Shown: in pieces, positions 1 to 8,408 of the stretch
Position numbering within the stretch: the first letter of the stretch is position 1
How the letters are laid out: the number at the start of each line of letters is the position of its first letter
Source: Phellopilus nigrolimitatus
Lineage: Eukaryota > Basidiomycota > Agaricomycetes > Hymenochaetales > Hymenochaetaceae
DNA: 64,000 nucleotides
Reading direction: 5' to 3'
Assembly: GCA_021029095.1 (NCBI GenBank)
Contig: JAJOHG010000063.1
Span: forward strand, 1 to 64,000
Notes under the pieces: model-generated
The model's input: only the letters and a program-made list of their open reading frames with translations
The model's database searches: none
What the model was told of the DNA's origin: nothing
Program-made: the position numbers and the translations under genes

Positions 1-306
1 TCCTATTCGGGTTCACCAGACATACACATCCAAAACCCATCAATCCTCAAATACGCAGCCAGGCTCCGCCGGCTCCAAAAAAAGAAAGTAAACCTCTTCC
101 GCCCCTCCTTCCTCTCTTCCAAGTCCAAAGTCAAAGTCAAGCAAGAAGACGAACAAGACGCTCGCCAACCGACGCCTCTCCCAGCGATCCGCTGTCGCCT
201 TCCCTACCGCGCACACACAGCTCACAGGCGCGCACCGATTGCGCAGGGAAGCATGTAGGCCGTACACGCACGCCCACTGTCCGTTTCCCGCGCCCAAACG
301 CATGTA
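1..306. other. Intergenic flank, no gene seen
   Basis: Pyrimidine-rich and CA-rich DNA before the first transposable element. I see no gene with a believable start, splice sites or domain. It could be the promoter or 5' UTR of a gene outside the window. Confidence 0.5.
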
Positions 307-895
307 TTGCCATTTTCATAATTGTTGGCGGAGTTCGAAATATCAACTTTTTTGGCCTCAGAGCTTCGAAAATATGCTGCTCACTCAATTCTTCACATTT
401 TTCCTTTCATTCAAGTTGATAAATAATTGTATATACTGTATTTATCATCTGATGTATAAAAATAATGTACTTTTTAGAATGGATGTGCTGATCTCTGAAA
501 TCAGGCAGTGCATACATGCTCTCAGAAGGTGTCTAACCATCTTGAATTTTTGCAGCTTCAGTTTTGGAGCTATTGACATGGTTGCTTTTGCAGAGCACTT
601 AGATAGATGCCCTTCAGATATTACAAGCTCTACTTTTTTGCAGGAAATTGATGGTGAGGTACAATTCACCGAGTATGTGGGCAGCAGAAATCCAAAAAAC
701 AAAGACCAGATAAATTCATGTATAGAAGGCTATTGCAATGTGTAATTAAAAAAGTAAGACTTATACCCACTCAATGGCAGGATGATAATACAATTATTTA
801 TCAACTTGAATGAAAGGAAAATGTGAAGAATTGAGTGAGCAGCATATTTTCGAAGCTCTGAGGCCAAAAAAGTTGATATTTCGAACTCTGCCAAA

Positions 896-1341
896 TGTTA
901 CGGAGTAACTGGGTCTTGCCTAATGGAGCGAGGAGCGTGACTGTGGGCAGTGACGTGACGAGTGACGTGAGGCTTGACTGTGACAAGGCGACGATGGCTA
1001 TGGTACGACTGTGAAGCGCAGAGCGCAGGACTAATGGAGCGCAAGGGCGATGAATAGCAAGACTGTGCTAGCTACTGAACAAGGAGGTCAAGCTAGGGCT
1101 TAAGGTCCCAGCGATGTACCTATATATACTGTGAGGCTGACTATGATGTCAGCGGAGCTATGGAGTCATGCGCAGCATGACATGAGGGGAGCGTGAGGGA
1201 AAGGCCCGTAAGGGGCGTGTACAATGAGGAAGGGGTCAGGCCATGAACTAAGGGAAAGGTAATGGAAAGGTGAAGGGCCTGACTAAGCAAGGAAGGAATG
1301 ATGTAAGGGGGGTCGTGAGGTAAGCAAGGGAAGTTCTAACA
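896..1341 (-). repeat. 3' LTR of the chromovirus
   Basis: 446 bp, starts TGTTACGG and ends TTCTAACA on the plus strand. I compared it by eye with 7943-8388 and found no difference. A TATATATA at 1121-1128 reads as a TATA box on the element strand. Confidence 0.95.
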
Positions 1342-1343
1342 TT

Positions 1344-1356
1344 ACCCCCTCTTTAA
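1344..1356 (-). promoter_or_regulatory. Polypurine tract
   Basis: Directly upstream of the 3' LTR the element strand reads TTAAAGAGGGGGT, a purine-rich run in the correct position for plus-strand DNA priming. Confidence 0.7.
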
Positions 1357-1745
1357 GGCCGACAGTTCGCCGAAACTGTCAAAGAAAACAAAAGAAAGGC
1401 GAAAAGAAAGCGCAATAAGGCAAAGTAAACGCCAATAAGCAGTTACAAGGCGCAAGAAGGAAGTTAAAACTGAAAAAATAAAAGAGAAAACTCAACAAGA
1501 AAAAGCGAGACGAGACAAGACATGACCATGCCGGATTCCGAAAATCTCCAGCCGCGAAGGTTTCTCAGCATCACCAACAAGCAGAAGGTTTCGAGCGAGC
1601 CTACAACTTCAAGAAGGGTTTAACGAAAGCAATAAAGCTCACCCAAAACGTTGGACCAGGTTTGTCAGCATCACCTGAAAGCAGAGGGTTTCGCGCATGT
1701 TCCCACAACGACCTCTAGTTTAATGTCATCGCGGACGTTCCACGC

Positions 1746-2928
1746 CTAATAATGACGGTTTGTGTGCGGGCAGTTAGTCGAAGAGTGTCCGGGGGCGAGT
1801 CTGTCGCACCATCCGCATTGGTAGCGAATACAATCCTGTTGCCGATGTCCGTCTTGGCCGCATGTGAAGCATCTGATGACCCGAGGCGAGAACTGTGTCC
1901 GAACTCGAAGCGGAGTTGCCGTGGAGTTCTCAGGGGAATTGCGCCGGTTAAGGTGTCCTTGGATCTCCTGAGGTGACATCTGAGAGAATGGGACGTCACC
2001 CATCATGGACTGCGTGAAGGGATTGACTGCGCGCCGGAAGGGACGAGCCGTGGGTGGAGTGACTGGTGGCGATGTTCCGGCAATGAATTCATCGGGGGGT
2101 GACGGAGACGGTGATGGTGCAGCAGGAGGTGGCGGAGTCGATGGTGGAGGAACCGGAAGTCCAGGCGGAGGCGAGGTGAGATCAATGGCACCTGTGACTT
2201 CATCGATGGGAAAGCGATCGTTTGAGGGTCGATAGTCGTCCAGGATAGCGAGTACACCAGCATCGAGGGCTCCTTCCAAGATTTGCCGAATTTGCCGGCG
2301 AGCAGTAGACTTTGCCTTCTCGTTTTCGTCGCGCAGTTCATCGATATGTTCACCCATACGATTGGCGATAGCGAGGTTCTGCTCGGCTTGGTCATGGGCC
2401 TTCTGCCAGCGGACGAGATCGGGCCGTTGAGAGTCTCGGATGGTTTGACTGATGGGGCTGGCGAGACCGGGATCGATGAAAACATGACGGAGGAAAGAGC
2501 GATCGTTGGCGAAGTCGAGGTTGGGCCGGTTGCCAGAGACGGGGAGCCGAGTGTGGGGTGCTGGGAGCGGATCAAAGGTGTTCAGGCGCCTCGGGGATCT
2601 CTGTGGCGGCATCACGATAGACGGGGACGGGGTCGAGGTCGGGGATGAGGTCTTCAGGGGGAACAAAATGTACGGGTATGTTGCGTGCAGGGACGGCTCG
2701 GGATAGACGGTTGGGTCTACGGCTAGGTGGGATGGATCGGAAGACGATGTGGAGGATCTGTTGTTCGAGGACGTCGATGCCGAGGCGGATTACGAGGCGA
2801 CGGTCGTCGGGGTAGTTGGTGTGGTCGATGACAAATTGAAGGAAAAGAGGGGTGGATTCTCCGATTTCTAGGGCGAAGGTCCAGTTGACAGAGGGCAGAT
2901 GGGGAATGTGGAAGTGGAAGTAGGGCAT
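1746..2928 (-). CDS. Third coding region of the retrotransposon, with zinc knuckles
   Basis: It lies between pol and the 3' LTR on the same strand. One frame (2928-2572, 118 aa) starts MPYFHFHIPHLPS. A second frame (about 2690-1746, about 310 aa) overlaps it and is offset by +1. The second part has a charged, helix-prone stretch (QAEQNLAIANRMGEHIDELR), a Pro-rich linker, and a C-terminal CCHC knuckle CFTCGQDGHRQQDC followed by a second Cys/His set CGWCDRLAPGHSSTNC. The function is unknown. It could be a duplicated nucleocapsid-like protein or an additional ORF of the kind found in some LTR elements. Whether the parts join by frameshift, splicing or not at all cannot be decided here. Confidence 0.65.
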
Positions 2929-2960
2929 GGAACAGTGGAAGTGGGAGCTGATGGACGGTG

Positions 2961-5900
2961 TTAGAGTCGATGGGTCTTTTTATAGTTGTTGAGGAGTTTT
3001 TTCACATTTTTGAGGTCCGATTCCTTCTGCCACGAGTTGTGGAGCGATGACCATCCTTTCCAGGACACGAGGTATTGTCTTCGGTTCTTTGGGAAACGAT
3101 GACGTAGTATTGCGTCAACCTCGTATTCTTCTTCTCCATTGACAAGGTCAGGTGGTGGCTCCGCGTGGGTAGGTCCGTGGATATCGGTCTCCACATAACG
3201 AGTCAGGAGGGAGGCATGGAAGACGTTGTGGATTCGCCATCGGGCCGGTAGAGTCAGGCGATAAGACCATGGGGATAGCACGTCCTTGATTTCGAAGGGA
3301 CCTTCGCGTTTAGGGGACAATTTCTTGTATGGAGAGGCGATGTCAAGGTTCCGGGCTTCTAGCCAAACTTTCTCCCCTTTCTTGAAGGGTGTGAAATTCC
3401 GAGTCATGCGGGCAGCCATGTGCATATGAGCAAGCTCATGCGCAGCAAGTGCTTCTTCTCGGAGGGCTTTAAGGGAGCGAAGGCGTTCTTCTACCGAGGG
3501 GTGATCGGAATTGGGGTCTGCAGCAGGGATGGCGATTGGTTCGTACCCCATAAGGAGTGAGAATGGGGAGCGTTTTGTGGCAGAATGTTCGCGTTGATTG
3601 TGTGCGAATTCAATATCAGGCAGGTGATCAGCCCAGGTTTCTGGGTGGCGTCCACAATAGATTCGAAGGTACGCTTCGACTTCTTGGTTTACTCGCTCCG
3701 TTTCTCCGTCTGTTTGAGGGTGGAACGCAGTGGATAGGGCTGATGTGATATTGAGCTTCTTACAAAGCTCCTGAAAGACTTTGGAAGCGAATTGGGGTCC
3801 TCGGTCAGAGATGAGTTTCTGAGGTAGTCCAAAGCGTCGGTAGACATTGTCATGGTATAATTGGGCAGTTCCGAGGGCGTCAATGGTTTTGTGGCAAGGG
3901 GAAAGGACAATGCCTTTGGAAAGGTTATGATCGACGGTGACAAATAGCGAGTCATAACCATTTGATTCGGGGAGTCCGGTGATAAAGTCCATGGAGACTG
4001 TGGAAAATGGGTGTGCATTGGGTTCGGCAGGGATCGGATGGAGGGGTGGGACGGTGGGATGAGTGTTAATCTTCATTTGTTGACAGATTGCGCAACCATT
4101 GACAAATTTCTTAACGAAGATGTACATTCCTGGCCACCAATAGTGTTGTTTGAGCAATGCGAGGGTTTTGTAAATTCCAGGGTGTCCCATGACAGGGGTG
4201 TCGTGGTACAGTTGTACTGCATGTCGGCGAAGTTCGATGTCGTCTGGGATGTAGGCCTTCTGTTTAAAGAATACAATGCCATCTTTTTCTGTCCAATCGG
4301 CAAGGGAAGACCGAAATGGTGGAATACCGGCCGATCGGATGATATTGAGAGCTTCATTGGCGAAGTTGTCTTCCTTGGTGCGAAGAATTAGACGGGTCTT
4401 AAAGTCGAATGTAGTCGTGGCCACGAAGACGGATTCGGGTAAGAGTGGGGGGTCATCGGGTTCTGATTTGCCATCAATCAGGTAGTCAGAGCGTCGAGAC
4501 ATGGGATCTGTGGTGTTGTCTTTTCCTGGTGCGTATTGAATGTGGTGGTTGAATTGGGAGAGAAATAGACTCCATCGTGCTTGGCGGGGTGAAAGACGGT
4601 GGGCCGCACGGAAATAGGTAAGGTTCTTGTGGTCGCACCAGATGGTTATCTTATGGGGTGCACCCAATAGATAGTGTCGCCAGGCCTCAAGTCCGCGGAT
4701 AATCGCCAAGAGTTCTCGATCATAAATCTCATAGCGTCGTTGGGTGTCATCAAACTGTTTGGAGATGAACCCACAGGGATGGGGTTCGCCGTTTGAATCG
4801 AGTTGTTTAAGAGTACCAGCCGATGCTACACCGGAGGCGTCGGTCTCTAGAATGAATGGTCGAGTTTTGTCAGGCATCTGGAGAATGGGTTTCTCCAGAA
4901 ATTTGCCTTTGAGCCGATGAAATGCGTTTTCGTGTACATCTGACCATTCCCAGGTGGTTTTCTCCCGTTTTAGTACGTCCAATGGTGCTGCAATTTCTGC
5001 ATAATGGTCGATGAATTGGCAATAGAAGTTGCAGAACCCTAGGAAGGAGTGGACTTGGGTTTTGTTCGTCGGTGTGGGCCATTGCGAGATTCCAGCCAGT
5101 TTGACAGGGTCCATGGAAACTGAGTTTTCCGAAATGATAAGTCCAAGATATTCTACCTGTGTGGATTCGAAAACACATTTCTCCGGTTTGAAGTATAAGT
5201 CGGCATCTTGTCCAATGGCGAGGACTTTGCGGGTGCGTTCGCGAAGTGTAGGAATGTCCGAGGCCATGATGAAAATGTCGTCCATGTAGATGAGGACCCA
5301 TCCTTCCAGCAGAACGGTTCGGAAGGTATCATCCATGAATGCTTGAAAAGTCGCTGGGGAATTGCAAAGTCCAAAAAACATGACCATGGGTTCAAAGAGT
5401 CCTCGATTTGTTTTGAATGCTGCCTTCCATTGGTCGCCGTCTTTGATCCGAATATTGTTGTATCCCCATCGTACATCCAGTTTGGTGAAGTATTTTGCGC
5501 CCTGAATTTTGTCTAATAGTTCAGATACGAGGGGAATCGGATAAGCGTTTTTGACTGTTCCTTCGTTGAGTTTGCGATAGTCCTGGCATCCACGCAATTT
5601 TCCGTCCTTTTTTCCGACGAAGAAGAAAGGTGAGGCCATGGGGGAAGAGGATTTGCGAATATAACCTTTCTTCAAGTTGTCGTCAAGGAAGTCATCCAGA
5701 GCCTTTTGTTCCGTGGGTGCCATGGGATAGACTTTGCAGTCTTTAGGTTGGAAATCGGGTTTTAGGACGATGGCGTGGTCATAGGTCCGTACTGGAGGAA
5801 AACGTTCGGATGCCTTCTGTTCGAAAACCTTCAGGAACTGATGGTAGTGTGCTGGTACAATTTCTTCAAGGGGTTTCTGTTCCTTGGCAGCATTGGCACG

Positions 5901-6461
5901 TTGTGCAAGGTCCATGGCGGTGTTTACTTTTGCGCGGATGTTGAGAGTGATTTTTGCGACAAAAGATCGCTCTTCGGGTGGGGCATAGGATTCGCATCGG
6001 GCAAAAGATAGGGATCGTGGATTTTGCTTAGGGATGTCCAGAGTGCGTTTCTCCCAATCGATTTTGGGGTTGATGCGACGTAGCCAAGGAAGGCCCAGGA
6101 TAGCGGTTTCTCTTCCAAGGGAGGTAACGAGAAAATAAATTGGGATGAGTTCTTCGCCGATCGCAATGAATCGCCAGGTGAAACGACTGATTTCTCCTTC
6201 GGAATTAGGAGTTCCGTCAACATTGAGGACTTGAATGGGTCGACGCAGAGGTTTGGTGGGGATTTGGTGTATGTCCACAAAGGTGGAGTCGAGGAATTGT
6301 CCTTCTGCGCCGGAGTCTATGAGGGCTGTGGTTTCGACGATTTCTTTTCTCGAGTGGATGCCAATGGGAATTTTCATGGAATTGTGGGCATGTTCGGCTA
6401 TGATTACAGGAGAAATCGAAATACTAGGCAGTGCAGACGTCGATGCTGGCTGCCTTCTTAA
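2961..6461 (-). CDS. pol: Pol polyprotein: protease, RT, RNase H, integrase, chromodomain
   Basis: The first in-frame ATG is at 6377 and gives 1138 residues, but the frame is open upstream to the gag end, so expression as Gag-Pol is more likely. Numbering from that ATG: aspartic protease with LIDSGAEGQF (about 20-30); reverse transcriptase with YRKLNEG and the catalytic YMDDI (about 365); RNase H starting ETDASG; integrase with an HHCC zinc finger ending CAICQQMK and DDE residues in SMDFITGL, ISDRGPQF and HPQTDGETERVNQ; C-terminal chromodomain with EEYEVDAIL and YLVSWKGW. The chromodomain is expected to direct integration to marked chromatin. No stop codon interrupts the frame. Confidence 0.95.
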   Translation of the reverse strand, partial: LRRQPASTSALPSISISPVIIAEHAHNSMKIPIGIHSRKEIVETTALIDSGAEGQFLDSTFVDIHQIPTKPLRRPIQVLNVDGTPNSEGEISRFTWRFIAIGEELIPIYFLVTSLGRETAILGLPWLRRINPKIDWEKRTLDIPKQNPRSLSFARCESYAPPEERSFVAKITLNIRAKVNTAMDLAQRANAAKEQKPLEEIVPAHYHQFLKVFEQKASERFPPVRTYDHAIVLKPDFQPKDCKVYPMAPTEQKALDDFLDDNLKKGYIRKSSSPMASPFFFVGKKDGKLRGCQDYRKLNEGTVKNAYPIPLVSELLDKIQGAKYFTKLDVRWGYNNIRIKDGDQWKAAFKTNRGLFEPMVMFFGLCNSPATFQAFMDDTFRTVLLEGWVLIYMDDIFIMASDIPTLRERTRKVLAIGQDADLYFKPEKCVFESTQVEYLGLIISENSVSMDPVKLAGISQWPTPTNKTQVHSFLGFCNFYCQFIDHYAEIAAPLDVLKREKTTWEWSDVHENAFHRLKGKFLEKPILQMPDKTRPFILETDASGVASAGTLKQLDSNGEPHPCGFISKQFDDTQRRYEIYDRELLAIIRGLEAWRHYLLGAPHKITIWCDHKNLTYFRAAHRLSPRQARWSLFLSQFNHHIQYAPGKDNTTDPMSRRSDYLIDGKSEPDDPPLLPESVFVATTTFDFKTRLILRTKEDNFANEALNIIRSAGIPPFRSSLADWTEKDGIVFFKQKAYIPDDIELRRHAVQLYHDTPVMGHPGIYKTLALLKQHYWWPGMYIFVKKFVNGCAICQQMKINTHPTVPPLHPIPAEPNAHPFSTVSMDFITGLPESNGYDSLFVTVDHNLSKGIVLSPCHKTIDALGTAQLYHDNVYRRFGLPQKLISDRGPQFASKVFQELCKKLNITSALSTAFHPQTDGETERVNQEVEAYLRIYCGRHPETWADHLPDIEFAHNQREHSATKRSPFSLLMGYEPIAIPAADPNSDHPSVEERLRSLKALREEALAAHELAHMHMAARMTRNFTPFKKGEKVWLEARNLDIASPYKKLSPKREGPFEIKDVLSPWSYRLTLPARWRIHNVFHASLLTRYVETDIHGPTHAEPPPDLVNGEEEYEVDAILRHRFPKNRRQYLVSWKGWSSLHNSWQKESDLKNVKKLLNNYKKTHRL

Positions 6462-6467
6462 AAACCC
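6458..6467 (-). promoter_or_regulatory. Putative -1 ribosomal frameshift site
   Basis: The gag frame ends with G GGT TTT TAA. GGGTTTT has the canonical X XXY YYZ form and is immediately followed by the gag stop. After a -1 slip, reading continues as TTA AGA AGG into the pol frame, which stays open from here to 2961. I did not fold the downstream RNA to look for a stimulatory hairpin or pseudoknot. Confidence 0.6.
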
Positions 6468-7921
6468 TCGAGGTCCAAGTTGTCGAATGCGGATTTGCGT
6501 TCTTCTTCGGAGAGGTTGGCCAGGATGGCGCGAATGCGGGCCGAAGGGGGTTCTTTAGCGGGTGTCGAGGATTCGGCATGCTGGGCAGGCGCTTCTGTGG
6601 CTGGGGTGCTGCGGATGCTGCGCCTCGGGGGGTCGCGATGGAACATGATCTTGTAGTTGCTGCCAGCCCTTGTGGTTCGATTGTCAAAGGCGAATCGTCG
6701 ACTGTTGGGAGTGTCGAATTTCTGACGGCATTCGCGCGCCAGATGTCCCTTCTTCCCGCAATAGAAGCAAAGTCCGTCTGTCTTGCGACGATCTCTCTCC
6801 TCCTTAGAGACTCGTCCAATTTCCATGGCGTTGGGATCGGTTTGCTTCCCGGAAGTTGGCTCCCAGGCTGCGCCGCTGGAGCTGCGTTGGAAGCCTTCAG
6901 GGTCAGTCTTCTTCGTCAGGTTGTTGCCTGGGCTGGTACCAAAGCCCCAGACCAACGCTTGTCGCGCGTGCTTGAGCTCAGCTTGGCGTCGTAGGTTCTG
7001 TTGGGCTTTGCTGGCTTCGGTGTACCATCCTTCAAGTGTAGTAGACTCGCCTCGATTGTAGATCTTGTCTGCAATGCTGGATTTGAGACCTCGGCGGAAG
7101 TACTCGATGAGGGGTTCCTCTTGGGTGAACCCGGCTTGGAGGGCGAGACTCTTGAATGTAGCGATGAAGCCGTCGACATCGTCGTCCTGTTTGCAATTGG
7201 CGATTGCAAATGACGCATCCTGTTTGGCATTGACAGGGAGGAACTGGGCGTCGAAGGCTTTGGCGAAGTCTGCCCAGGTTCCGTATTCTGCCGTGTCCGT
7301 GTATGTCTTGTACTTATTGCTGGCGAAAGTAGCAGCTGAACCAGTCTTCATGAATGAAAGGACGAACATGATTTTGTGCAGATCGGTCTTGTAGATGTCC
7401 TTGTTGCCTCGTAGATAGGCCTGGCAGGCATCCCAAAAGTATTGGGCATTGCTGCGCTTGCCATCGAAGTCGGGGGGCTTGGCAAATGCGATTTCTTTGG
7501 TGCTCATGGTGGGACTTGGCGTGATGGTTGGTACTGTGGTCTGTGGTGGAGTGTTTGGCCGAGTAGGAACGTGAGGTGGTGCAGTGGAATTGTCGTCAAG
7601 CGATGTTTGAGATAACGATCGAGTGATTACGTCAACAGGATCGATATGCTGTGGTGTCGTTGGTATTTCAATAGGTCGACTTGAGTGCTCGCGGGGTCGG
7701 ACGTTTTGGAGGATTCCAAATTCGTGGTAACGGTATAAAAGTTCGGTGTGTGGATCGCCTCCTTCAAGAAATACTTTCCAGGCAATTCGTCCGTCCGATC
7801 TCCTTCTGAGGGTGAGTGGATAGGTTCCCGCAGTTGGGTAGGGTTGATCGGTGGGCCAGACCGCGTTAGCGGGGAGTTTGGGTAGGGTAGAAATTTTGTC
7901 TAGACGTTGATACGTCGACAA
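6458..7921 (-). CDS. gag: Gag polyprotein of the chromovirus
   Basis: 487-residue capsid and nucleocapsid protein that would form the virus-like particle. The middle (about residues 140-300) resembles a Ty3/gypsy Gag capsid region: it begins near FAKPPDFDGKRS and includes FKSLALQAGF. A CCHC zinc knuckle, CFYCGKKGHLAREC (C-x2-C-x4-H-x4-C), lies near residue 390 and would bind RNA. The first codon sits 22 bases inside the 5' LTR. The last codons read GAG GGT TTT TAA, and the pol frame is open across this point in the -1 frame. A Gag-Pol fusion by -1 slippage is therefore likely. No internal stops or damage are seen. Confidence 0.92.
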   Translation of the reverse strand: MSTYQRLDKISTLPKLPANAVWPTDQPYPTAGTYPLTLRRRSDGRIAWKVFLEGGDPHTELLYRYHEFGILQNVRPREHSSRPIEIPTTPQHIDPVDVITRSLSQTSLDDNSTAPPHVPTRPNTPPQTTVPTITPSPTMSTKEIAFAKPPDFDGKRSNAQYFWDACQAYLRGNKDIYKTDLHKIMFVLSFMKTGSAATFASNKYKTYTDTAEYGTWADFAKAFDAQFLPVNAKQDASFAIANCKQDDDVDGFIATFKSLALQAGFTQEEPLIEYFRRGLKSSIADKIYNRGESTTLEGWYTEASKAQQNLRRQAELKHARQALVWGFGTSPGNNLTKKTDPEGFQRSSSGAAWEPTSGKQTDPNAMEIGRVSKEERDRRKTDGLCFYCGKKGHLARECRQKFDTPNSRRFAFDNRTTRAGSNYKIMFHRDPPRRSIRSTPATEAPAQHAESSTPAKEPPSARIRAILANLSEEERKSAFDNLDLEGF

Positions 7922-7930
7922 TCAAAAGAG

Positions 7931-7940
7931 AGCTTGACCT
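7931..7940 (-). promoter_or_regulatory. Self-priming primer binding site
   Basis: Two bases inside the 5' LTR the element strand reads AGGTCAAGCT. This is the exact 10-nt complement of AGCTTGACCT at 8141-8132 in the LTR, located where the mRNA should start. The site does not begin with TGG, as a tRNA-primed PBS would. Tf1 and its relatives prime reverse transcription by folding back the 5' end of their own mRNA, and this arrangement fits that mechanism. Confidence 0.75.
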
Positions 7941-7942
7941 AA

Positions 7943-8388
7943 TGTTACGGAGTAACTGGGTCTTGCCTAATGGAGCGAGGAGCGTGACTGTGGGCAGTGA
8001 CGTGACGAGTGACGTGAGGCTTGACTGTGACAAGGCGACGATGGCTATGGTACGACTGTGAAGCGCAGAGCGCAGGACTAATGGAGCGCAAGGGCGATGA
8101 ATAGCAAGACTGTGCTAGCTACTGAACAAGGAGGTCAAGCTAGGGCTTAAGGTCCCAGCGATGTACCTATATATACTGTGAGGCTGACTATGATGTCAGC
8201 GGAGCTATGGAGTCATGCGCAGCATGACATGAGGGGAGCGTGAGGGAAAGGCCCGTAAGGGGCGTGTACAATGAGGAAGGGGTCAGGCCATGAACTAAGG
8301 GAAAGGTAATGGAAAGGTGAAGGGCCTGACTAAGCAAGGAAGGAATGATGTAAGGGGGGTCGTGAGGTAAGCAAGGGAAGTTCTAACA
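7943..8388 (-). repeat. 5' LTR of the chromovirus with promoter
   Basis: 446 bp and identical by eye to the copy at 896-1341. On the element strand the TATA box lies at 8175-8168. About 34 nt downstream, the transcript would begin near 8141 with AGCTTGACCT, the stretch that matches the PBS. Confidence 0.95.
8168..8175 (-). promoter_or_regulatory. TATA box of the 5' LTR
   Basis: TATATATA inside the 5' LTR. It lies 27-34 nt upstream (element strand) of AGCTTGACCT, a normal distance to a start site. The start site is inferred, not measured. Confidence 0.6.
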
Positions 8389-8408
8389 CCAAATTATGGA
8401 AATGGCAA

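Larger units (their letters stand above)
896..8388 (-). mobile_element. Intact Ty3/gypsy chromovirus (Tf1/sushi-like)
   Basis: A complete LTR retrotransposon whose genes read on the minus strand. It has 446-bp LTRs (896-1341 and 7943-8388) that begin TG and end CA and look identical, flanked by CCAAA at 891-895 and 8389-8393. In element order it contains the 5' LTR, a PBS, gag with a CCHC knuckle, pol (protease, RT, RNase H, integrase, chromodomain), an extra knuckle-bearing coding region, a polypurine tract and the 3' LTR. The chromodomain and self-priming signal place it with the Tf1/sushi chromoviruses. No stop interrupts gag or pol, so it may still be mobile or very recently was. Confidence 0.95.
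307..8408. mobile_element. Long-TIR non-autonomous DNA element split by an LTR retrotransposon
   Basis: The left terminal inverted repeat runs from about 307 to 430. Its reverse complement lies at about 790-895 and resumes at 8394-8408, after the retrotransposon. Outer ends read TTGCC on the left and GGCAA on the right. Without the inserted 7.5 kb and one copy of the 5-bp target duplication the element is about 0.6 kb. The interior (430-790) is AT-rich with no transposase ORF, so the element is a MITE. No clear target duplication is visible at the outer ends, so the superfamily is undetermined and the outer limits are approximate. Confidence 0.75.
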
